Origin: Streptomyces cupreus
GTDB lineage: Bacteria > Actinomycetota > Actinomycetes > Streptomycetales > Streptomycetaceae
DNA: 64,000 nt
Direction: 5' to 3'
Assembly (NCBI RefSeq): GCF_014257025.1
Contig: NZ_JACMSF010000029.1
Location: forward strand, 39,071 to 103,070
Shown here: positions 44,288-53,536 of the stretch, one piece after another
How the letters are laid out: each line of letters opens with the position of its first letter
How positions within the stretch are numbered: position 1 is the stretch's first letter
Notes under the pieces: generated by a model
What the model was told of the DNA's origin: nothing
The model's database searches: none
The model's input: the letters and a program-made list of their open reading frames with translations, nothing else
Made by a program: the position numbers and the translations under genes

Positions 44288-44377
44288 TGTGAGGTGGTGG
44301 CGACCGATGAGTTCCGGGGCCCGGTGGGGTCTGCCTCTGCACACGCCAAAGCTGCGCACGAGTTCTGTGAGGGGACT

Positions 44378-45073
44378 ATGACCACCCACGCACTACCACC
44401 CGTCGTCGACGCCGCAACGTGGGAGCGCCGACTCCAGGCGCTGCGAGCCCGGGAGAAGGCCGCGACGCGGGAGCTTGACGCCATCGCCGCCGAGCGTCGG
44501 CGCCTGCCGATGGTCGAGATGCCCGACTACACCCTCGAGGGCGAAGGCGGCCCCGTTCGGCTCGCTGACGTCTTCGAAGGCAAGAGGCAACTGATCGTCT
44601 ACAACCACATGTGGTCCGCAGGCAAGGAATGGCAGTGCCCGGGCTGCACCGGGTTCACCTCGCAGTACACCCGCCTGGAGTTCCTGGACAACTACGATGC
44701 GCGATTCGTCATCGTCACCCAGGGCCCGATCAAGGAGGCACTCGCCTACAGGCAGCGGGTCGGCAACCGGATGACGTGGTACTCCACGGCCAACAGCTCA
44801 TTCGGGGCCGACGTCGGCGCACCGCCCGACGGGGGATTCGCGGTCAACGTGTTCCTGCGCGATGGCGACACCGTCTATCGCACCTGGCACACCAACGGTC
44901 GGGGCACCGAGCAGCTCAGTCACAGCTTCGCGTTGATCGACCTCCTGCCGTACGGACGGCAGGAGGAATGGCAGGACTCGCCCGAGGGCTGGCCCCAGTC
45001 GCCCACCTACAGCCGGTGGGCGACGTCCAAAGACATCGCCGCACTCTATGGCTCGGGCTCTGGCCGCGACTGA
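44378..45073 (+). CDS. DUF899 thioredoxin-like protein
   Basis: A 231-aa DUF899 protein starting at ATG 44378: TWERRLQALRAREKAATRELDA, then a thioredoxin-like fold KRQLIVYNHMWSAGKEWQCPGCTGF with a CxxC, VTQGPIKEALAYRQRVGNRM and NVFLRDGDTVYRTWHTNGRG. It is predicted to be a redox protein. It is divergent from the AraC/VOC pair. Confidence 0.85.
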   Translation: MTTHALPPVVDAATWERRLQALRAREKAATRELDAIAAERRRLPMVEMPDYTLEGEGGPVRLADVFEGKRQLIVYNHMWSAGKEWQCPGCTGFTSQYTRLEFLDNYDARFVIVTQGPIKEALAYRQRVGNRMTWYSTANSSFGADVGAPPDGGFAVNVFLRDGDTVYRTWHTNGRGTEQLSHSFALIDLLPYGRQEEWQDSPEGWPQSPTYSRWATSKDIAALYGSGSGRD

Positions 45074-45228
45074 ACGACCTGCATGTCTTGGCCCCCTCGC
45101 CGGCGTGCCGGGCAGCGCGGCCCGCCGGCGAGGTCGGCGTAGGCGAGCGGGATACTCACGCCGGTCGTCGGCCGTGGTTCTGCTGCGCCGACCGCCGTGT
45201 CGCTCTTACGGTCCGTGGGGGGACGGCG

Positions 45229-45303
45229 ATGGGCTTCGGGTCGAAGCTCGGCAAGTGGTTCTGGGACAAGGGCAAGGACCTGTTCGCGGACGACGGCCAC
45301 TGA
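45229..45303 (+). CDS. Candidate 24-residue peptide
   Basis: An ATG at 45229 follows GTGGGGGGAC and encodes 24 residues with core GSKLGKWFWDKGKDLF and a DDGH end. It is aromatic and amphipathic (four Lys, four Asp). Ten bases after the stop is a perfect 16-bp terminator hairpin, supporting a real transcription unit. The GSK...WFW..KGK pattern faintly resembles leaderless (aureocin A53/lacticin Q-like) bacteriocins. No immunity or export gene is adjacent, so function is unknown. Confidence 0.45.
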   Translation: MGFGSKLGKWFWDKGKDLFADDGH

Positions 45304-45312
45304 CCATGAACG

Positions 45313-45347
45313 CTGATCGGGGCCCGCTTCCAGCGGGCCCCGATCAG
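45313..45347 (+). terminator. Perfect 16-bp terminator hairpin
   Basis: CTGATCGGGGCCCGCT (45313-45328), loop TCC, exact complement AGCGGGCCCCGATCAG (45332-45347). Confidence 0.9.
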
Positions 45348-45431
45348 TCGCATCGTCTCCCACGCAGGGAAGGCCTGTACGACCCAGCACGCCGCTGGGA
45401 CGGTGGCGCGGTTGCAGTTATCCACAGGCCG

Positions 45432-46784
45432 TCACGCGCGGAGAGGGACGGTGGTGTACCGGACGGGAATAGTGAGGTCCTTGGCGACGACGCCGTCGAG
45501 GTTAGTGCAGGTGGCTGTCCACCGTAGGGCGACGTCTGAGGGGAGATCGCGGCCGTACAGAGTGATGGGGTCCAGTAGCACTTGGGTACGAGGGCGGAGA
45601 TCGACAGCCGGGAAGCGGATCGTGAGAGCCTCGGATGTCGAGCGGATCCCCGGTCGCTCTGGCGTCGGAGGCACGGATGGTCTGATATACCGCGACCCTG
45701 GCAAGCTGAACGAGCGGTCTGAGAATCCCCCGACCGCAGACATGTAAGTCTTCTTGCCGTAGGAAATCGGTGGCTTCGGCCACGGGACCTCTGTGCGCTC
45801 TGCGTCTCGTGAGGTGGCCAGCACGGCTTTGCAGGCGGGTGCCAACTTGGCGATGACCTCTACCTGGCGAAGCATGGAATCGGAGCGGTTCTGCAGCTGG
45901 AATCGCAAAGGCGCATGTCGACGTGCCTCCATGCCTTGCATGGCGGCAGGTATCTGCTGACGGCAGTTGCTGATATAGAACTCAACCTCCGCTCGGTACT
46001 GCTCTGGGGTTCGCATGTCCCGGGCCAACGAGAACTGCTGTCCCGAGCCAGCGAGCTCGGCAAGATCGCCGATGGTCAGGCGATCGGCACGCCGTGGCGC
46101 CGGTGTTCGCGGCTGCGGCAGCGACGCCAGCAGCTCCCGACGTCGCGCTTCCAAGAGCTCCTCCAACTCGGACTCGCTCACCCAGAGATCCACTACGGCG
46201 CCGTCCATCAGGGCAAGCTCAATGTCCATCTGCCGCTCACCCCGCAGCAGCCTCGCCGACAGAGCGTCGATGTCGGCAGGCCGCGCAGGCATCGACTTCC
46301 CGGGCAGCCGGACAAACACCGTGCCGCTCTGGAAGGTGTCGTACGTCTTCTGCAGCGCGTGGATGGGGTCGCCCCACTGTGGCGATACCACGTCGACGAG
46401 CATCACCTGCTGGGTGCCCGCGCCGGCATCGAACGGCACATACGTGACGTCGAAGCGCAGTCTCTCCCCCGTGTATTGGGTCAACCAGGGAAACAGGTCA
46501 GCAGGGTCAAACTCAGGGGTGCCACAAAGATTCCCGGGTTCGACGCCCACCAAGACATAGGCATGGCCCTCAGCCCACTGGGAGGCGACATCCGGCATCC
46601 GGTTCGCGAAGCCCAAGATCGCCTTCGCCACCGTGAAACGCCCAGCCGCCTTGTTCAGCTCCAGCGTCGACTTCCACTCCAACCACAGCTTCTCATCGGC
46701 GGGCGAAGCTCCCAGCACAGCCTTGATCAGGTTCTGCCGTTCGGGCAGGCCGACCACAGCCCTGGAGGAGTCAAAATCGAGCAT
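45432..46784 (-). CDS. Schlafen/AlbA_2-like putative nucleic-acid-binding protein
   Basis: A 450-aa soluble protein. The N-terminus fits the AlbA_2 (Schlafen-like) domain: LWLEWKSTLELNKAAGRFTVAKAILGFANRM, then YVLVGVEPGN and QVMLVDVVSPQWGDPI. A charged middle (residues ~190-240, SELEELLEARRRELLASL) and a beta-rich C-terminal domain follow. AlbA_2 proteins include RNases and defence factors. The glutamates of the E-x-K and later acidic residues could be catalytic. Single gene in a decayed neighbourhood; a defence role is only a guess. Confidence 0.65.
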   Translation of the reverse strand: MLDFDSSRAVVGLPERQNLIKAVLGASPADEKLWLEWKSTLELNKAAGRFTVAKAILGFANRMPDVASQWAEGHAYVLVGVEPGNLCGTPEFDPADLFPWLTQYTGERLRFDVTYVPFDAGAGTQQVMLVDVVSPQWGDPIHALQKTYDTFQSGTVFVRLPGKSMPARPADIDALSARLLRGERQMDIELALMDGAVVDLWVSESELEELLEARRRELLASLPQPRTPAPRRADRLTIGDLAELAGSGQQFSLARDMRTPEQYRAEVEFYISNCRQQIPAAMQGMEARRHAPLRFQLQNRSDSMLRQVEVIAKLAPACKAVLATSRDAERTEVPWPKPPISYGKKTYMSAVGGFSDRSFSLPGSRYIRPSVPPTPERPGIRSTSEALTIRFPAVDLRPRTQVLLDPITLYGRDLPSDVALRWTATCTNLDGVVAKDLTIPVRYTTVPLRA

Positions 46785-46910
46785 CCCGTCTCCGTCTCCT
46801 TAGTGCCCATCGCCCACTTTGACACTCTGAAGTGTCGCAGCGCACCGCGATTCTCCTTGGTACACGAGCAGGTGCCGTGACTCTCCCAGGCCCGACGGCG
46901 GGGCAGCAGA

Positions 46911-47735
46911 TCACTCCAGTGTGTCGTCGTCCGGGTTCACGACTGGTGCAGCGTCGGCCAGGGGTGGTGTGGGGATGAGGGGCGCGGGCCCGGTCTCACT
47001 GGCATCTTCAGTAAGGCCGAGGTACTCGCGCACGGCCGCGTTGTCTCCGGTGGCGTCGGCGAGGCGGGCGGCGGCGTCGAACGCGCGGGCCTGGATGAGG
47101 TCGATCTCGGTTGCTGCGCTGTCAATGGGGAATCCGGCGTCCATCAGCATCCGCACCGCGGTCTCCAGGGAGATGACCCCGGCCGCGTAGGCCTTGACGA
47201 CCAGGTCGAGCACCGCCGCTTGGTCGGTGGGTGTGAGCGGACTGAACGCCAGCCGGGCGGCCGGGAGTTCTCCCACTGGCCAGACGCGTCCGGCCTGGTG
47301 GAGGCGGGCGACGAACTTCAGCAGGAGCGTGTACTTGTGGTCACGGACCAGCCGCATCTCCCCGATCAGGGAGTCCAGGGGGCCGAGGGCCAGTTCAAGG
47401 TCGTATCCGGATGGCAGAGCGGTGGGGTCGAGGGTCCCAACCCAGCCGAGGTGAGACGAGAGTTGACCGCGATCCGGTCGAGGAGGTGATCGGTGCGCTG
47501 CCGAAGCTCGGCGAGCTGTCCGGCCGTATCGAGGACGTCCATCGAGCCGCCGTCGGCGAGCTACGGTGTCGCCACCGCGTACGGCGACCCGCTCGGCCTG
47601 CTGCATCCGCATGGGCAGCAGCTCCTTCTCCGCCCAGGCCCGGAGGTCCTCCTGCAGACGGGCCGCGGTCTTCACTTCCTGCGGCAGTTCGGAGTCGTCG
47701 ACGGCGGGCACGTCGACCCGCTCGGCGCCCGGCAC
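46911..47735 (-). pseudogene. Prophage portal protein remnant
   Basis: Homology to SPP1 gp6-like portal proteins is spread over several frames. An N-terminal piece has LRAWAEKELLPMRMQQAERVAV. A middle piece in a different frame reads MDVLDTAGQLAELRQRTDHL and RIAVNSRLTSAGLG. The C-terminal piece in the first frame runs LPSGYDLELALGPLDSLIGEM, RMLMDAGFPID and EIDLIQARAFDAAARLADATGD. At least two shifts and an in-frame stop separate them. This is a degenerate phage gene with no other phage genes alongside. Confidence 0.7.
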
Positions 47736-47751
47736 GGTGATGGTCTGCCCA

Positions 47752-48314
47752 ACGCGATCAGCCCACAGCGCATGGAACGAATTGCGAGCGAAATCCGCCC
47801 GGCCCCCGTCGTACTTGACGGGGCGATCTTCGGTCCTCCACCCAGGGCAGGTCAGTCGTGTCGACTGTACGTCGCCGGTGACGACGGAGCCTCAGAACTC
47901 ATGCGCACCCTGTTCAAGGAATCTGCAGTGGAAGTGCGCAGCGCAGGCGGACACGTTGGCTCTGCTGCAGCCCTCAAGGCATCGTTCGCGGGCTTCCAGA
48001 AGTCCGCCCGCACCCTGGCCGGCGTCTCGCACGCCCTCGCTGATGCCCACGGTGTCGCCGACCTGCTCACAGAGGAGGCGCGGAGGATGCCGTCGCAGAT
48101 CCTCTCGGATCCGGAGTACCTGCCCAGCGTGGCCGCACGAGCATGGCGATGGGGCCCCGAGATGCAGGAGGTCGCTGACACGCTCAGGGAGGCAGAGCTC
48201 CCGAGCGAGATGGCCGAGGCAGCAGCCTCGGTGATGGCGCACTGGGAAAAGGACAAGGACCAGTACGAGCTGGCTCTCGCCGATGTTCTCGCGCATCTTC
48301 GGCAGGGTTCTTGA
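47752..48314 (+). pseudogene. NAD(P)-dependent oxidoreductase (6-PGDH-like, DUF1932), N-terminus lost
   Basis: The frame resumes recognisable coding at NAISPQRMERIASEI, VVLDGAIFGPPPRAG, then GGHVGSAAALKASFAGFQKSA and WRWGPEMQEVADTLREAELP. This is the substrate-binding and DUF1932 half of a beta-hydroxyacid-dehydrogenase-like protein. The N-terminal Rossmann domain is absent; its place is occupied by the portal remnant on the other strand. Inactive. Confidence 0.7.
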
Positions 48315-48868
48315 TCCCGAGAGGAGAGGACTTCACCCGGGTGAATCGTCTCCCGAACCCCTTCGCCTGCCGGTAACCGAGGGTGACGTACAGCCCGGCG
48401 AGGAACTCGCAGCGGCGCGCCACCTCGGGCACCATGGGGCTCGCCCCCGAGCAGGGCCGCGCTCCCGGTGTTGGTGAACCAGACCAGCACGTCCACGAGC
48501 CTGCGGACCGCCAGCAGCCCGTCCTCGTCACTGATGTCGTACCCGTCGTGCGTGGACCGGTTGCGCAGCCGACGAATGTCCTCCAGCGCGTCCACGACTG
48601 TGCTGCTGCGGATGTACGGACGGCAGCGCTTGACCAGGTCGTTGAGGGCCTTCGTCGAAGGGTCACCCTCGACACCGTGATGACGCCACAGCTCCTTGAG
48701 GAGCTTCTCGGTCAGTTTCCCGACCAGGGCGACCGCGTTCTCGGGATAGCCGTCGTTGAGGGACCGTAACGGCCGTTCCAGATCAAGCCCCAGACGATCG
48801 GCGATCCGCGAGTGATCGTCGAGTTCGCTCCGCAGGCGCCGCAGCCGTTCATCGACCAAGGCGCTCAC
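48300..48868 (-). pseudogene. DUF4145-like protein, 3' end frameshifted and truncated
   Basis: From GTG 48868 (overlapping the methyltransferase stop) about 145 residues are coherent: LRRLRSELDDHSRIADRLGL, NAVALVGKLTEKLLKELWRH, DALEDIRRLRNRSTHDGYDI and DVLVWFTNTGSAALL. This is DUF4145-like helical material. Near 48440 the coding shifts frame to VPEVARRCEFLAGLYVTLGY and then fades. Full-length relatives would carry a further domain. It was coupled to the methyltransferase. Confidence 0.5.
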
Positions 48869-49641
48869 GCGGACTCCCCACCGCGCCGACCGAGGACAAA
48901 CGCGAACCGGTCCGGAAACACCAGGGCTGGCTCCGGATGAGCGGCCCGCATCTCCTCGATGCCCTTCTCGATCTCACTGTCGCTGAAGGTGGAGAGCAGG
49001 GACATGTAGCGGGCACGCACCATGCCGAGGCACTTGTCCCGGTCGATGCGCAGCTCATGCTCGACGTAGCTGAGGCCGGCTTCCAGCCCGGCAGCACGCA
49101 GGTGTCCCTCAATGAGGGCCGGGTCCGGCTGCAACTCCTCGAAGCGCGCAAGGGCCGCCTCGAACAGCGGGTACTGGATGGTGGCCGGAAGCATCACCAC
49201 CAGCAACCGGCCTCCGGGCGCCAGCCGATCGGCCAGGCCGCGCAGCGTGTGCGCAGGATCGGCCACGTGATGCACCGACTCCTTCAACCACATCGCATCG
49301 AGCTGCTCGTACGGCAGGCGCGCACGAGCCTCGGCGATGTCCTCGGCGGAAGCAACGATCGGCGTCAGGTCGGCCGGGGGCGGCGTCCCGAGCTGGCCGA
49401 GCATCGCCTCGGAAGGGTCAACGCACAGAATCGGATGACGGGGCTGGAGCTGCCGGGCTACTTCACTGGCGAACAGGCCGGTACCGGAGCCGACGTCGGC
49501 GATCCGGTCCGTGGGGACAAGCCGCAGCACCTCCGCGATCCTGCCGGACATCCAGGGAACGTAGTCCGGACCGTAGACCCAGTGCTCGTCGTATTCAGAA
49601 GCCAGCCCCTCGTAGTGCCCGCGCACGTCGCGCCCGTCCAC
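48865..49641 (-). CDS. SAM-dependent methyltransferase
   Basis: A 258-aa class I methyltransferase: YEGLASEYDEHWVYGPDYVP, motif I RIADVGSGTGLFASEVA, motif II ILCVDPSEAM, EQLDAMWLKESVHHVADPAHTLR and APGGRLLVVMLPATIQYPLF. Substrate unknown. The downstream overlapping gene is truncated. Upstream lies a PGRP fragment, so the original promoter may be lost. Confidence 0.78.
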   Translation of the reverse strand: MDGRDVRGHYEGLASEYDEHWVYGPDYVPWMSGRIAEVLRLVPTDRIADVGSGTGLFASEVARQLQPRHPILCVDPSEAMLGQLGTPPPADLTPIVASAEDIAEARARLPYEQLDAMWLKESVHHVADPAHTLRGLADRLAPGGRLLVVMLPATIQYPLFEAALARFEELQPDPALIEGHLRAAGLEAGLSYVEHELRIDRDKCLGMVRARYMSLLSTFSDSEIEKGIEEMRAAHPEPALVFPDRFAFVLGRRGGESA

Positions 49642-49769
49642 GATCCCCCTCGTGTGTCGCCGGTTGTGCCGTACAGGGCACAGAACAGGCTATCTCGGGT
49701 ACCTGATCAGCAACAGACCGTAACTGGCCGTTGGCTGGCCGGCTCGGACGCGCCGCGCATCCCGGTCCT

Positions 49770-50065
49770 CCGGAGGGTCGATGTTCACTTCGGAGGTCCT
49801 GCCAGGCGCTCCACTCGCCGCTCTCCAGGGCGCGGGTGCGCACCTGCGCGGTGCCGTCGAGTCGCTTGACGGCGCCCGTCCAGGAGACGCCGACCAGCGA
49901 GAACTGCTCGGTGTCCGTGCGCGGCAGCTCCCGCCGGTCGCCCGTGGACCCCTTCAGCGCGAGGTCGTAGACCTTCACCGGCCGCTTGGCGCGGCCCGCC
50001 GCACCGGGGTCGCCGGACGGGCTGGCGACCGCGTACGTCACCACGCCCCCGCCTCCCAGGACCAC
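49770..50065 (-). pseudogene. N-terminal fragment of a peptidoglycan-recognition/amidase protein
   Basis: The frame from GTG 50065 begins in a signal-like segment (VVLGGGGVVTYAVASPSGDP) and runs into a PGRP-type pre-domain: LPRTDTEQFSLVGVSWTGAV, VRTRALESGEWSAWQDL. After SEHRPSGG the sequence loses coding character and the amidase domain is missing. Deleted secreted amidase. Confidence 0.55.
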
Positions 50066-50564
50066 GGCACCGAGCGTCAGCCACGCCCGTCGTTTCAGGT
50101 TCAGCGGTCTCTACGCATGCGACGTACGACGACTCACGACGTATCCACCCCACAGAAGGCCGGCAAAGAGCCGCAGAAGAAAGTCACGTGAGGCACACCT
50201 GTCACAGAGGTGACCCCACCATTCCAGCGCGCGCCAACCGCCGAACATCACCGCGAAATCGGCTTCAGTGATCCAGCTCACTGCGATGACCGCACACAGG
50301 CTTCACAGCGGGCAACGCCCACGTCGTAGACCCGTTTTAGCCATTTCGATCCAGCCCGCGGGCTCTCCGAGCGCACCGGCGGCGCGCGGGTACGCACCAC
50401 TCCTCGGCATGAGGAACGGCGCGAGCCGAGCAACTGACAGCCAAGTCGCCTACGCGAAGGAAGACTTGCCGACGTGCCACTGATGGACACTTGCGCGATA
50501 CCGCCCCCGGCCAGGTGAGGGAGACAGCAGTGCTCACGATGACCGCTCGGCTCGGTGGAGGCGA
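50066..50564. other. Stretch without a convincing gene
   Basis: No frame has coding character over its length. A short minus-strand segment near 50290-50345 (KWLKRVYDVGVARCEAC) recalls the tail of some transposases. It is too short to assign. Confidence 0.4.
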
Positions 50565-52160
50565 TCAGTGACCCGGTCGGGTCGCCTTGGTGTCGGTCAG
50601 GGTGCGGACTTCCCATTCGGCGTAACTGATCTCGTCTGCCCGCTCCCTGCCGAGGGTCGATCCGAGCCAGCCGAGGAGGAAGGAGAGCGGGATGGACACG
50701 AGGCCGGGGTTCTGCAGTGGGAAGTAGGCGAAGTTCGCGGTTGGCAGAAGGGCCCTTGGATTTCCGGACACGGCGGGCGAGAAGACGGCCAGGCCGAGTG
50801 ACGAGATCAGTCCGCCGTAGACGCTCCAGGCGGCACCGGTCGCGGTGAACCCCTTCCAGTAGAACGTGAAGAGAAGCGTCGGCAGGTTCGCGGAGGCCGC
50901 GACCGCGAAGGAGAGTCCGATCAGCAGCGAGGCGTTGATGTTCTGGACGTACATGGACATGGTGATGGCCGTGCCGCCGATCAGCACCACAGCGCTTCGG
51001 GCTACGAAGAGTTCCCGTTTGTCGGATGTCCGGCCGGCCTTGATGGTCGAACGGTAGATGTCGTGAGCGAGGGACGTCGCCGCGGCGAGCATGACGCCGG
51101 ACACCACCGCCAGAATCGTGGCGAATACGACGAAGGCCAGCATCGCGAGCAGGAGTGGGCCGCCCAGGGCTTCGGCCAGTAGCAGAGTGGCCGTGTTACC
51201 GGGGTGCGGGATGGCGTCGCTTCCCAGTATGGCTGTCGCGCCGAAGCCCAGTACGACGACGATCAGACCGAAGACGGACGTGAGGACGGCCGCTCCGCGG
51301 ACGGAGGATCGCGCTGTACGTGCTGTCGGCACCGCGCACAGGCGGGTGAGGAGATGGGGCAAGGATGCGGCGCCCAGGACGAATGCCAACTGAAGGCTGA
51401 ACACGTCGAGTTGGCCGGTCAGGTCGTCGTTGAAGAGCAGACCGGGCCGGAGAAGTGCGTCTCCCGCACTGCTCATTCGTGTCGCCGCTGTGAGCAGGGC
51501 GCCGGGATTCCAGCCGAATTCGGCGAGCACCAGAATCGCCAGGAGGCCACTGCCGGCCAGCAGGACAACGGCCTTGATGCACTGCATCACGGTGGCTGCC
51601 TTCATGCCGCCGATCACCACGTAGAGGATCATCAGGATGCCGAGGGAGGCGACCAGCGCGCGCTGCGCTGCCGGGCCGGCGAGGCCCAGGATGGGAGCGG
51701 CCAGCGCCCCCGCTCCGACCAGTTGCGCGATGAGGTACAGCATGGAGGCCGCGAGCGTGGAGATGCCCAGGGCCGTGTGCACGGGACGTGGTCGCAGCCG
51801 GCGCGCCACCGCATCGGCGATGGTGAATCGCCCTGAGGTGTGGAACGGTTCGGCGATCAGGAAGAGGATGATGGTCAGGGCGATGATCGGCCCGAGTAGG
51901 TAGAGCAGTCCGTCGTACCCGGACAGGGCGATCAACCCGGGCACCCCGAGCAGTGCCGCGGCGGAGATGTACTCGCCGAACATGGCGAGTCCGCTCTGCG
52001 CCGCTGTGAGTCTGCGGTTGTTGATGAAGAAGTCCTCCGTCGTGTCCCGGTGCGGGCTGAACCACACGGACAGCAGGAGGGCGCAGACGACGCAGACCAC
52101 GAAGATGGCGAACGCCGGATAGGGCTGCTCGGACGAGGTGAGCGCGTGGGTGCTGTTCAA
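50565..52160 (-). CDS. Solute:sodium symporter (ActP/acetate-like)
   Basis: 531 aa from TTG 52160, which overlaps the DUF485 stop (TTGA). The longer frame to 52271 only reads through DUF485. It has about 13 membrane segments with SSS motifs TTEDFFINNRRLTAAQSGLAMFGEYISAA, IVIGGMKAATVMQCIKA-like VIGGMKAATVMQCIKAVVL, SLPHLLTRLCAVP and SGVMLAAATSLAHDIY. It probably imports a small carboxylate with Na+. Last in the homogentisate operon, so the substrate may be an aromatic or short-chain acid linked to that pathway. Confidence 0.88.
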   Translation of the reverse strand: MNSTHALTSSEQPYPAFAIFVVCVVCALLLSVWFSPHRDTTEDFFINNRRLTAAQSGLAMFGEYISAAALLGVPGLIALSGYDGLLYLLGPIIALTIILFLIAEPFHTSGRFTIADAVARRLRPRPVHTALGISTLAASMLYLIAQLVGAGALAAPILGLAGPAAQRALVASLGILMILYVVIGGMKAATVMQCIKAVVLLAGSGLLAILVLAEFGWNPGALLTAATRMSSAGDALLRPGLLFNDDLTGQLDVFSLQLAFVLGAASLPHLLTRLCAVPTARTARSSVRGAAVLTSVFGLIVVVLGFGATAILGSDAIPHPGNTATLLLAEALGGPLLLAMLAFVVFATILAVVSGVMLAAATSLAHDIYRSTIKAGRTSDKRELFVARSAVVLIGGTAITMSMYVQNINASLLIGLSFAVAASANLPTLLFTFYWKGFTATGAAWSVYGGLISSLGLAVFSPAVSGNPRALLPTANFAYFPLQNPGLVSIPLSFLLGWLGSTLGRERADEISYAEWEVRTLTDTKATRPGH

Positions 52161-52519
52161 CGGTGCCCTCTCAGGTACTTGAGGGCCGCGGCCAGTTGGT
52201 CGGCCAGGGGGTCCAGGTCGGTTGCCAGGCGGCGCTGATACCACCAGGCCGCCAGGGGTACAGCCATGCACACGGCCAGTCCCAGGGCGAGGCCCACGGT
52301 GGTGTGGCCGGCCACTGTGGAGCTCATGAGGTCTCGCGCTTCGTTGGCCAGCAGGACATTGCCCAGGTAGACGGTGAGGATGACGGCGGTGGCGGTGAAC
52401 GAGACCGAGCGGCGCCTCCGGCGCAGCTGCCGGTACTCGCCGGTGGCGCGAATCTGCTCGTACGCATACGTTTCGACGGGCTCGCGGGGTGGTGACGGGG
52501 GCGCACCGGCCATGGTCAT
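52157..52519 (-). CDS. DUF485 membrane subunit of the symporter
   Basis: A 120-aa protein with two membrane segments: a cytosolic YRQLRRRRRSVSFTATAVIL, then VYLGNVLLANEA and TVGLALGLAVCMAVPLAAWWY. DUF485 proteins regularly accompany ActP-type symporters. Overlaps both neighbours by 4 bp. Confidence 0.88.
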   Translation of the reverse strand: MTMAGAPPSPPREPVETYAYEQIRATGEYRQLRRRRRSVSFTATAVILTVYLGNVLLANEARDLMSSTVAGHTTVGLALGLAVCMAVPLAAWWYQRRLATDLDPLADQLAAALKYLRGHR

Positions 52520-52845
52520 GAGGCCCTTCTCGTCAGCACCGCGTCGGTCACGTCGCCCGGCCGGGGCACGCCAGGCCGGGCGCGCGGCGCCGTAGTGCGG
52601 GCGATTTCGTCGGCCATGCGCAGCGCCCAGGAACGCCGCCGCCGGCGCACTTCCTGGGAGGCCGCTTCGCCGCTTGCCAGTGCGTCCGCATAGGTGCCCA
52701 GCACCTGCTCGTGATCGCCGAACGCGGCCACCGTCTCCGCTATCGCGTGGCTCAACTCGGCGTTGGAATACAGGGATTCATGGTCCAGGTCGCTGAGGTA
52801 GAGCGCGGCGGCCTCAGCAGGGTCCGAGTGGGAAGGGTTGCGCAT
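52516..52845 (-). CDS. Hypothetical protein of the symporter unit
   Basis: A 109-aa soluble, helical protein: AAALYLSDLDHESLYSNAEL, AETVAAFGDHEQVLGTYADA, then a basic tail EVRRRRRSWALRMADEIART. There is no known domain. ATG 52845 lies 34 bp after scoB, and the end overlaps DUF485. It may regulate or assemble the symporter. Confidence 0.65.
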   Translation of the reverse strand: MRNPSHSDPAEAAALYLSDLDHESLYSNAELSHAIAETVAAFGDHEQVLGTYADALASGEAASQEVRRRRRSWALRMADEIARTTAPRARPGVPRPGDVTDAVLTRRAS

Positions 52846-52879
52846 GTTCGTCCTTACATGTGGCGGCGCGAATGTCTGC

Positions 52880-53536
52880 TCAGACCTGCTGCAGGCGCGG
52901 ATGGAGCAGCAGCGCGGGCTCGCTCGCGGCGCGTACGTCGTCGACGCTGACGCCGGGGGCGAGTTCGCGCAGGACCAGTCCGTCGCGCGTGACGTCGAGC
53001 ACGGCCAAGTCGGTGATGACGCGGTGGACCACGTTGCGGCCGGTGCGGGGAAGCGTGCACTCACTGACGATCTTGGGGGAACCGTCCTTGGCGGTGTGCT
53101 CCATGAGCACCACCACCCGGGTCGCGCCATGGACGAGGTCCATCGCCCCGCCCATGCCCTTGACCATCTTGCCGGGGATCATCCAGTTCGCCAGGTCGCC
53201 GGCGGCGGAGACCTGCAGGGCCCCGAGGATGGCGGTGTCGATGTGGCCGCCTCTGATCATTCCGAAGGAGGTGGCGGAGTCGAAGTAGCAGGCTCCGGCC
53301 ATGGTCGTGACCGTCTCCTTGCCGGCGTTGATCAGGTCGGGATCCTCTTCTCCCGGGTAGGGGTAGGGGCCCACGCCGAGGATGCCGTTCTCCGACTGCA
53401 GCACCACGTTGACGCCCGGCGGCAGGTGGTTGGGCACGAGGGTGGGAAGACCTATGCCGAGGTTCACGTAGGCGCCGTCGGCCAGTTCGGCGGCCGCTCT
53501 GGCCGCCATCTGCTCGCGTGTCAGGCCCGGTTTCAT
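52880..53536 (-). CDS. scoB: Succinyl-CoA:3-ketoacid CoA-transferase, subunit B
   Basis: A 218-aa beta subunit: ADGAYVNLGIGLPTLV, the catalytic-glutamate loop QSENGILGVGPYP, NAGKETVTTMAGACYFDSAT and CTLPRTGRNVVHRVITDLAV. With subunit A it moves CoA from succinyl-CoA to acetoacetate, the end product of homogentisate cleavage. The start overlaps scoA. Confidence 0.93.
   Translation of the reverse strand: MKPGLTREQMAARAAAELADGAYVNLGIGLPTLVPNHLPPGVNVVLQSENGILGVGPYPYPGEEDPDLINAGKETVTTMAGACYFDSATSFGMIRGGHIDTAILGALQVSAAGDLANWMIPGKMVKGMGGAMDLVHGATRVVVLMEHTAKDGSPKIVSECTLPRTGRNVVHRVITDLAVLDVTRDGLVLRELAPGVSVDDVRAASEPALLLHPRLQQV

Noticed and set aside
50278..50345. IS91-like transposase tail on the minus strand
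   Set aside because: Only about 17 suggestive residues with no flanking transposase sequence or ends.
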